A stretch of 64,000 nucleotides of DNA from Breviolum minutum Mf 1.05b.01 (Eukaryota > Sar > Dinophyceae > Suessiales > Symbiodiniaceae). This document shows, in pieces, positions 57,770-64,000 of the stretch (its first letter is position 1; every line of letters begins with the position of its first letter). The notes beneath the pieces are model-generated. The model worked only from the letters and a program-made list of their open reading frames with translations. It did not search any database and had not been told where the DNA came from. A program made the translations under genes and the position numbers. The stretch covers positions 62,001 through 126,000 of the forward strand of contig DF240197.1 of the NCBI GenBank assembly GCA_000507305.1, read 5' to 3'.

Positions 57770-57905
57770 TCAGGTTCAGGATACCTAGTAACTGGTTATA
57801 TGTAGGTTTATAACCCTAGTCAGGGGACATATAACCCACTTATAGAGGTTATAACCCTGGTTACTATCCACTTACTACAGTAAGTATCCTGAACCTCTAA
57901 GTAGT
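57770..57905. repeat. Family G' element
   Basis: GTTCAGGATACCTAGTAACTGG ... AAGTATCCTGAACCTCTAAGTAG. The body is nearly identical to 44297-44425, and the ends read GT...AG. Confidence 0.95.
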
Positions 57906-58143
57906 CTTCAGGGATTTTCCCAGAACTAAAACGTGCCTTATTTGGATTATTGGTGCCATGTGAGTCATATGATCAAAATCTTGGTTAGGTTTTTAAGGGA
58001 TTTATGGAGTAATATTACCCAGTTATATAGGGATTTAAATATAAACCATAATGAAAACCAACAATAACCATCTAAAATAAGAATCTCAAAATTAACCAAC
58101 CAATTATTTCATAGTTCATGATAACCTGTGGGTTTTTGATCAC

Positions 58144-58298
58144 CATATAATATAAATCAACCCCTGATTTTTGTTGAAGTTTGGCAGCGGCAGCTCTTTG
58201 CCATCTTGTAGGTGATGGGTCGCGATGTGCCACTGATCTACTTGATTGTTGCGTCAGGGATCTCAAAGAATAGGTTTTTTGTTTGGTTTTTGGAAACA
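58144..58298 (-). CDS. Exon, unknown protein
   Basis: The minus strand after GGGGCGTTTAG starts with two bases and reads FPKTKQKTYSLRSLTQQSSR then SVAHRDPSPTRWQRAAAAKL, ending TATATG/GTGATC in phase 0. Basic and polar; may belong with the first exon at 58820, though phases show another exon between. Confidence 0.6.
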
Positions 58299-58394
58299 CT
58301 AAACGCCCCGCATTTTTTTTAGCAACATTTCATGAAATGCTCATCCAATTTCCGGTTTTTTGAAGCATAGATTATAGATCTATATATATATTGG

Positions 58395-58513
58395 GTGTGG
58401 CCCCATCCCGGTAGCAGTGACCACCAGGATTATTACAATTACATGTTTACTAGGGGATTTTTTGAAAATGAATCTTCATTTGCCACTGTTAGTGGGAGGG
58501 GGCCACTTCTTTC
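58395..58513. repeat. Foldback element, family P
   Basis: GTGGCCCCATCCCGGTAGCAGTGACC ... GCCACTGTTAGTGGGAGGGGGCCAC. A related copy ends at 7857. Confidence 0.8.
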
Positions 58514-58712
58514 GAGTGACCTTTAGGGGTGTTTTATTCTTGACCTTTTCAGTGAAAAGGGACCTCCATTCGATCAGTTCAGGTCAGGATTGGAAGAAGA
58601 TGGATATTATGATTATAATTTAATGACGTTATACCCTCCTTGAAACATAGCAACTGAAAATAGATGGTTGGAAGACTTTCTCGTTTCCGTTTTGGGATGG
58701 CGACGGCGATAC

Positions 58713-58820
58713 CTGCTGGGCGCGATTTGCTAGTTTCAGGGATGTTGCACACAATGCTTCATCATTTGTTTCTTTAAGTGTTTGGCAGTTTGGCATCGAT
58801 TTTCGAAACGAGGCCAACAT
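58713..58820 (-). CDS. First exon, unknown protein
   Basis: From the ATG at 58820 reads MLASFRKSMPNCQTLKETND then EALCATSLKLANRAQQ, ending CAGCAG/GTATCG in phase 0. Good donor. Function unknown. Confidence 0.6.
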
Positions 58821-59039
58821 GAATTGGAACCCTGTGAAATCGGAAGGATAAGAGTGACAGATGCCATCCTTGTAATCGGTTTTGGGTGTACGGTTGACCC
58901 TTATGTTAAGAAACCTTATTAGATAAAAAACTAGAGTCTCGAGCAGGGGCTAGGTAAATTACTAAGGCTCTGGCCCGTGAAAACAAACTTATACGGAAAT
59001 GAAGTTTTGAATGGGGGGTCTAAACCTAGCTCACGTTCC

Positions 59040-59350
59040 CTATTGGCGGGTGAACAATCCGATACTTTGGGACTTCTGCGTCTCAATGATAGGAAGCACC
59101 CGCGCGATGGAGGATTNGTGGTGAGGGATGGCTTGTAGGACGTGAGCAGGGCAGCGGCGAAAAAAGGACTCGGCCCCAAGCGGCTTCTTCAGAGGGCTTG
59201 GTTGCAAGAGCACGGGTCCTGGCTTCACAAGCAGGGCACCAAGCAAAAAATCCTACCGCGGCGTAATAGGATTTTGGGCAAGTGGCTCTTCAGGCGGCTG
59301 GCCGTCGGCAACACTAGCAAAACACTAGGATTTAGAAATGTGCTTTGAGA
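59040..59350. other. GC-rich block with one ambiguous base
   Basis: GC-rich like the 16.5-19.4 kb island. The plus frame reads GLGPKRLLQRAWLQEHGSWL then HKQGTKQKILPRRNRILGKW; other frames are open too. One N at 59117. Possibly a decayed gene or mobile fragment; not recognised. Confidence 0.35.
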
Positions 59351-59520
59351 GTCTGGGCTCCGGAAAAATTTCTTAAAGGTACTCTGCCCGTCAAGAAATC
59401 TGCGAGAGTCTGGCAGCTTTGGAAAAGTTTCTTATTATAAGGTTTGACCGTACAAGTGTGCATGCAGGCAAATGTTGATTAAAACTTTGTTAAAAGGGGA
59501 AGCTTTTTCAGGCCTGCCGA

Positions 59521-59636
59521 TTACACTCCTGGAATCCATTTAATTTTGGTTGTGTCAATGGTATTTTTCCGCATGAAGTCAAGAAATTCCACCTTGATTT
59601 TTGCGTCCATATATTTCAAAAAAGGCATGAGATGAT
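59521..59636 (-). CDS. Terminal exon, unknown protein
   Basis: The minus strand after TTTCACGTATCTATAG starts with two bases and reads HLMPFLKYMDAKIKVEFLDF then MRKNTIDTTKIKWIPGV and TAA. Coherent charged/hydrophobic helix. Possible alternative donor GGA/GTGTAA. Confidence 0.6.
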
Positions 59637-60008
59637 CTATAGATACGTGAAATATCAAGAACCACGATGATTTACTGCATAGATGCATCGGTTTTGGGAG
59701 GGATAACTAACATGTATCATGTTGCCAGGTGTCCCATGGTTACCTCCCACAACTCCTTACCAATGAAGGGTGGCCTTTGTGGAGGATACTGTAAACAAAC
59801 CTGAGGAAGTGTGACAGGAAAGTACCATTCCATGTTATATCTATATAATCTGTGTTTTTTTTTAATGGCGGCCCCTAAACGTTGCTTTAACGTATAGAGG
59901 AATGCCCCCCAAAATGGCCTTAATTAAGTTCATGCCTAGGAATTATTGGGAGTATTTTGGCCAGAATATATAGTTCATTCATGCGACGAGTAACTGCGAT
60001 ATTCGCAG

Positions 60009-60221
60009 TTACAATTTTCCTTGGGGCACATGATTGAAACAACGCGTTCCCCAAGGGCCGTGTTGGCCGTGCTATGGTTTACGGGCAACACCACCGCCAT
60101 TCGTATGATGGTCTTTGGAGCAGGGGAAACTCAGACGGTATTGGAAGGTGTCACTGCAAAAGTAGGCCCCAAAAACACCAATAAAACATGCAATGTGGGT
60201 ATATTAGAGCAGTTACCTTAG
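60009..60221 (+). CDS. Terminal exon, unknown protein
   Basis: After GCGATATTCGCAG reads LQLSLGHMIETTRSPRAVLA, VLWFTGNTTAIRMMVFGAGE and on to GILEQLP and TAG; 70 codons. GC-rich. Looks like alternating strands. Another frame (AFPKGRVGRAMVYGQHHRHS) is open for part of it. Confidence 0.6.
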   Translation, partial: LQFSLGHMIETTRSPRAVLAVLWFTGNTTAIRMMVFGAGETQTVLEGVTAKVGPKNTNKTCNVGILEQLP

Positions 60222-60411
60222 CCATGCTTCTTGGACTATTGCGTACTACCCGACAGAACTCGATACAATAATCAATTGATGTATCTTGGAGTTTTGTTCT
60301 GTCACTTCTGTTGGTCTTTTTTTTAGGCACTCTCCCACAGATTTTTACCCAATAAATCTATTGAATATCAAACTCCAAGATGACCACGTTCTTTGCTTGG
60401 TCATATTTCAG

Positions 60412-60834
60412 GCGATCCGGTGATGGGTGCTTGTTTACGATTTACATCCAATCAATGATTCGAATGATGTGAGTGGAATCCAAAAACTGAAATCCCAACA
60501 CAGGAGGTTATTTGTTGGTTTCAAATGTTTTTTCTTTTCACCCCGATTCTTGGAGCAATGATCCAATTTAACGAAGATATGTTCCAGATGGGTGGTTCAA
60601 CCACCACCTAGAAGGTTGTTTTTGCATGTTTTTTGGAAAAAGGAGTCATTTGAGTTCTATCATGTTTGTGCATCCAGACACGCTGCTGGGAAAAGTTTTC
60701 GGTTGAGTGAAGGAACCCCTCCACATGAGCAGTCCAAAAAACAAACTTGTTGTTCAGTGTCACAGGGGATTCTGCTACTCTTGGTTGTAGGGATGATGAT
60801 AGTCCATTGGAATCTGTATGAAACAAAACTATAA
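60412..60834 (+). CDS. Two exons, tail-anchored membrane protein
   Basis: Exon 60412-60468, after GTCATATTTCAG, reads RSGDGCLFTIYIQSMIRM and ends ATGAT/GTGAGT in phase 2. Exon 60612-60834 supplies the third base and reads LFLHVFWKKESFEFYHVCAS, RHAAGKSFRLSEGTPPHEQS, then GILLLLVVGMMIVHW and NLYETKL before TAA. The C-terminal hydrophobic span suggests a tail-anchored protein. The intron's 3' two thirds is a family B element (60514-60611) whose CCTAG is the acceptor. Family not recognised. Confidence 0.65.
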
Positions 60835-60940
60835 TGGAATGGGATAAGTGTGTCTCCTTTGCTTTTTTGTTGTGTTTCACATGGCTTGAATTCTGTGTCC
60901 TTTCACATGCCTTTAATTCGACGTGATTTTAGTTTCCAAG

Positions 60941-61040
60941 AACATGCTCTGTGCGCAGTTGCTTCTCTATGTGATGTACACGCAGTACATGAAGGGGTCC
61001 GGTCTCCAAGACAACTGCCTTCAATGGTCTCGGTCTAAGG
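60941..61040 (+). CDS. Exon, unknown protein
   Basis: After TTTTAGTTTCCAAG reads NMLCAQLLLYVMYTQYMKGS then GLQDNCLQWSRSK, ending AAGG/GTTCTT in phase 1 (or a TGA nine bases later). Confidence 0.55.
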
Positions 61041-61129
61041 GTTCTTGAAGGGGTTCTTGTTTGTGGAGTTCTTAATGATTGATCCCCAAAGAGGGTATGA
61101 ATGACCAAACCCCTCAGATTCACGTTATG

Positions 61130-61505
61130 AAATTGACTACCTTAAGTCGACTGGATTGCCCCCACTGGTTTTGAACTCCGATTTATATAGGCTCATCCAT
61201 TAAGGTACAAGTATAGTTCCTTTTACTCTGATGATTCTAAATTCGAGATTTACTCTTTCTCCCACCCACAATCATGGAAGTGGAAACTGGCCGTATTTGA
61301 AAGGTAACTGCTATTGTCACTTTCATGTTTATGGAGGAAGGGTATGTTCACGTGATTTTTGACACTGCTCATTGTGAGGGTGACCGAGTTTGCCCAACAT
61401 GATTTGCAACATCACCCAACAAAAAGGACTTTTTTAAATGCAATCCGATTTTGTTTTAGTGATCATGGGGTAACAATAAACATGTAAGAAACCACAGCAA
61501 GCCTC
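61130..61505. other. No gene recognised
   Basis: AT-rich. The words CACTGGTTTTGAACTCC recall a tRNA T-arm, but no cloverleaf could be drawn. Confidence 0.4.
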
Positions 61506-61744
61506 GTCTTGAGTCATTCAAGTCAATCAGATGTACTGGATGAGATGCTATATTTCCTCTGTTTAGTTGAGGTTGTCAATATCGCCTTTTCTGGGAATCC
61601 CTTTTTACCCATTAGGATTTCAAAGGGATACAATTCACTACGTATGACCATGCAACTGCAACCACCCTTGCTGCAAAATAGCAATCAAGACACAAAATTT
61701 TGTGAGATGAAGTGAAAGTGTTGTATCGAAGGAATCTGGCCCAA

Positions 61745-61868
61745 CCAGAGGGCACAGTTTATCCAAGATATTTACGACAAGCTTCGCCAGATTGACGACA
61801 AACTTTTGGCATCAACGGTTCTTCTTCAGCTGGTGGCTATAATAATTTTGAGCCACCAACGTGGGTTG
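61745..61868 (+). CDS. Possible exon before a family Q element
   Basis: After TATCGAAG reads IWPNQRAQFIQDIYDKLRQI then DDKLLASTVLLQLVAIIILS; amphipathic then hydrophobic helix. An overlapping frame (SSSAGGYNNFEPPTW) is also plausible near the 3' end. The family Q element begins at the GT of CCAAC/GTGGGT. Confidence 0.45.
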
Positions 61869-61974
61869 TTCCCCCTCCCAGGATTCCAGTGGCAAATCAA
61901 GGTTTAGGTTGAGATCCCCGAGCCTAAAAATATAGTCATCCTGGTCGTGACTGGAATCCTGGCCGGGGGGACAA
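61869..61974. repeat. Family Q element with intron-like ends
   Basis: GTGGGTTGTTCCCCCTCCCAGGATTCCAG ... CTGGAATCCTGGCCGGGGGGACAACCCAAG; ends GT...AG. Confidence 0.9.
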
Positions 61975-62310
61975 CCCAAGCTGTATGAGGGAAATATGTT
62001 GCAGGAAGAGTCACTACAACATTACAGTCCTTGGTAGTCCATATTAGGCATTCTGAGATCGTCCAGTACTGGAATCCCTTACGACCAATCAGTATTTGAT
62101 GACCGTATATAGAAGATTCTATGCAGATCTATGCAGTATTGTTTTATCTTTGACTGTAGTAATTTTCATGCTATACTGTTTGTCCAAGTTTTTGAACTAC
62201 AGTATACAATCTATATATTTGGTGTCAGTTGCTACCGCCACCCAGATGCTCCGAATCTATGAAATATTTACCAACAAATTAGCTCAAAAATAGCGGAACA
62301 TTATCGAATC

Positions 62311-62405
62311 TAACCCATGAGATCGATGTATAGTAGATGTACCATGATGTGCCTACATTTGGTTGAATTTGATGGTAAATGTAGGTAACTATACCATACA
62401 TGGAT
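62311..62405. repeat. Family C element
   Basis: CATGAGATCGATGTATAGTAG ... GGTAACTATACCATACATGGATCC. Confidence 0.85.
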
Positions 62406-62456
62406 CCTTTGGTTAAGGTAAATATTTCCTAGATTCACTGCCCATCTGGCTGGTAA

Positions 62457-62568
62457 ATACTGTTGGCGGAACAAATCCTGCACCAGTTGAGCTTGGCAGT
62501 TTATCCCAATATTTGCACGGTTTTATACATCCCAGGTGGTTAGCAGGATTTCTTCCATCAACAGTAGC
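62457..62568. repeat. Family E element
   Basis: TACTGTTGGCGGAACAAATCCTGCACCAG ... GGATTTCTTCCATCAACAGTA. Confidence 0.9.
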
Positions 62569-62571
62569 AAT

Positions 62572-62650
62572 GGAACATAGACCCGGAATGAAGATGTATT
62601 TCCTATTGAAATTGGGGATATTCCAGTCGGCTAATGGCAGTTTACCAGAG
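62572..62650. repeat. Family F element, truncated left arm
   Basis: CAATGGAACATAGACCCGGA...ATTCCAGTCGGCTAATGGCAGTTTACCAG; lies directly after the E copy. Confidence 0.75.
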
Positions 62651-62669
62651 GGTGACTACCTATGACTCG

Positions 62670-62763
62670 GTGGTGGTTTCAAATATTTTTTATTTCCACC
62701 CCTACCTGGGGAAGATTCCCAGTTTGACTAATATTTTTCAAAGGGGTTGGAACCACCAACCAG
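62670..62763 (+). repeat. Family B element ending at an acceptor
   Basis: GTGGTGGTTTCAAATATT ... GGTTGGAACCACCAACCAG; its last AG is the acceptor of the next exon. Confidence 0.85.
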
Positions 62764-62960
62764 ATGAAGATTCTGCTAAATACCTCCCATTCTGTTGCCG
62801 GCCTTGGGAAATTTGTGGGAGCCACTTCCTGTATCCGAGGCAAACTGGTGGCAGTGGAACAGTTGGAAGTCCCAAAGTGGTGGTGACCGTTTCGGGTGCT
62901 GTGTTTCACAGCAACCCTTTATTGGTTAAGTTGTTGGGGGTCATACAAGGGAAATTTTGA
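62764..62960 (+). CDS. Terminal exon, unknown protein
   Basis: Starts with two bases after a family B CCAG and reads EDSAKYLPFCCRPWEICGSH, FLYPRQTGGSGTVGSPKVVV, TVSGAVFHSNPLLVKLLGVI, then QGKF and TGA. 65 codons, GC-rich, mixed strand/loop composition. Function unknown. The previous exon is not assigned. Confidence 0.7.
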
Positions 62961-62974
62961 AATTATACTATACC

Positions 62975-63064
62975 CAGATGCTCAATGTATATGGTTATAT
63001 TTACCTACATTTACCCTCAAAACTATCCAAATGTAGGTCAATAGGCTATATATTGAGTAGCCCA
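62975..63064. repeat. Family C element
   Basis: TACCCAGATGCTCAATGTATATGGTTATATTTACC ... GGTCAATAGGCTATATATTGAGTAGCC. Confidence 0.75.
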
Positions 63065-63298
63065 TGATGGATAGTCATAGTCAGCAACCCAGCAACGTGA
63101 TCTGATTGATGGAACCACACCCTGACCAGTTGACGTGCTTGAAAAGAGGTGAACCGCAATGGGTGATTTCATAATTCCTATCGTCGTGACGTAGTGGGTA
63201 TATTGTGTGATATGCATATTAAGAATTCTAATTATATATATACTTCAACATACCTCAATATGTTTTTTTTGTGGCTCATGAACTGGAATTTCTAACAG

Positions 63299-63548
63299 GT
63301 AGGCAAGGAAGATGCGAACAGGGAACAAGAATTAAAAAATGATGAAGCACCCTAAGGATCTTGGACCTTCCAATGGAAGGGTTTCAACCTGTATGATGCA
63401 GGGGTGTTTAGGTCCTCAAAATGACGCCAGTTTTGAAGGTCCAATGATCCTTAGGGCACTCAATTTCTTGTCATCTTAATGTGTCTTGCAGGCACCAGCC
63501 AGAACTGGTCCTGGGATCCTAAGGGGCCTTGGGATCAGAATGCGATAG
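63299..63548 (+). CDS. Two exons around a direct-repeat intron, unknown protein
   Basis: Exon 63299-63346 after AATTTCTAACAG reads VGKEDANREQELKNDE. Exon 63492-63548 after TGTGTCTTGCAG reads APARTGPGILRGLGIRMR and TAG. The intron starts GCACCC and the second exon also starts GCACC, so the boundary can slide five bases without changing the product. The intron begins with a family K element (63351-63460). Phase 0. Confidence 0.55.
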
Positions 63549-63695
63549 CTTCAATTTCGGAATTCTGAAAGAAATATCTCCTTTAAACAGTGCTGTTGTT
63601 TTTTCCTCTCAAATATTCTAGAACTGATTTCAATTAGTAATTTGATGGTTATCTATTCATTTTTAAGAATATTAGCATCTATATATACATAATAC

Positions 63696-63699
<4 letters not shown>

Positions 63700-63729
<30 letters not shown>

Positions 63730-63732
63730 CTA
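63700..63732. repeat. (TA)n(TG)n microsatellite
   Basis: ATATATATATATGTGTGTGTGTGTG. Confidence 0.95.
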
Positions 63733-63787
63733 TGTTTCTTCTAAGGCAAGTTGCAATGTGTGGAATTTCCCACCATGTTTGTTCCAG

Positions 63788-64000
63788 GCCGGCAACGGTG
63801 AGGACAACAGCAGTCGTGGACATGTTCCTTGGGCATTTTATTCCGGGAAGGTCGAGTTACTCCCACCGTTTCCCGCCAACATAGATGAAGGTTTAGTCAG
63901 CCTCATGGGATTATTAACCATCATGATCCCTTCAAAATCCCTAAAATTAAGACCGGCTATGTATTTTGCGGGGTTTTGGCGGTGGCAGTTGGGATGGGTC
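63788..64000 (+). CDS. Partial exon at the window end, unknown protein
   Basis: After ACCATGTTTGTTCCAG reads AGNGEDNSSRGHVPWAFYSG, then KVELLPPFPANIDEGLVSLM and further, open to base 64000. A donor GGGAAG/GTCGAG at 63848 would shorten it. Codon composition is clearly coding over the first 60 bases. Confidence 0.65.

Noticed and set aside
59040-59350. Named transposon or retro-element domain
   Set aside because: GC-rich and open in several frames, but no reverse transcriptase, integrase or transposase motif seen.
61141-61210. tRNA gene
   Set aside because: A T-arm-like word only; no acceptor stem or anticodon arm pairs with it.

Overview
The window looks like nuclear DNA of a eukaryotic microalga, most probably a dinoflagellate or close relative. 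Coding sequence occurs as short exons (30-250 nt) separated by introns of about 0.1-1.5 kb. Acceptors are mostly AG followed by G, and a few donors are GC rather than GT. The DNA is packed with about 100-bp foldback repeats, and a degenerate TTTAGGG-like patch lies near 19.7 kb. No operon, rRNA, tRNA, CRISPR array or viral gene was seen. The dinoflagellate placement is an inference from gene style, not from a marker gene. Coordinates were read by eye and may be off by a base.

Layout. 0-4 kb: possible short exons, then two exons of a cold-shock/glycine-rich protein (+) and a J-domain-like exon (-). 5.7-11.0 kb: the C-terminal two thirds of ribose-5-phosphate isomerase A (+), in at least six exons; this is the most secure gene. 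12.4-16.5 kb: an unrecognised gene of about 267 codons in seven phase-consistent exons, one intron of which is almost wholly a trinucleotide satellite. 16.5-19.8 kb: a GC-richer island with broken coding fragments, including a Josephin-type (ataxin-3 family) cysteine-protease segment, bordered by CTTGA-rich and telomere-like repeats. 19.9-21.6 kb: a second unrecognised gene in six exons. 21.6-53 kb: scattered exons on both strands, a 0.54-kb tandem duplication, and dense repeats. 53.5-55.7 kb: a FAM241/DUF4605-like membrane protein (+). 56-64 kb: short exons of unrecognised proteins, the last running off the end of the window.

Repeats. At least fifteen families of roughly 90-170 bp inverted-repeat elements occur, about 100 copies in all, some nested. 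In several families the terminal inverted repeats themselves start with GT and end with AG. In at least three places the repeat ends coincide with phase-consistent exon junctions, so the repeat appears to be the intron. This introner-like system is the most interesting content of the window.

Exons of unknown function rest on open frame, splice signals, phase agreement between neighbours and residue composition. AT-poor segments here are often open in several frames, so confidence is graded accordingly.
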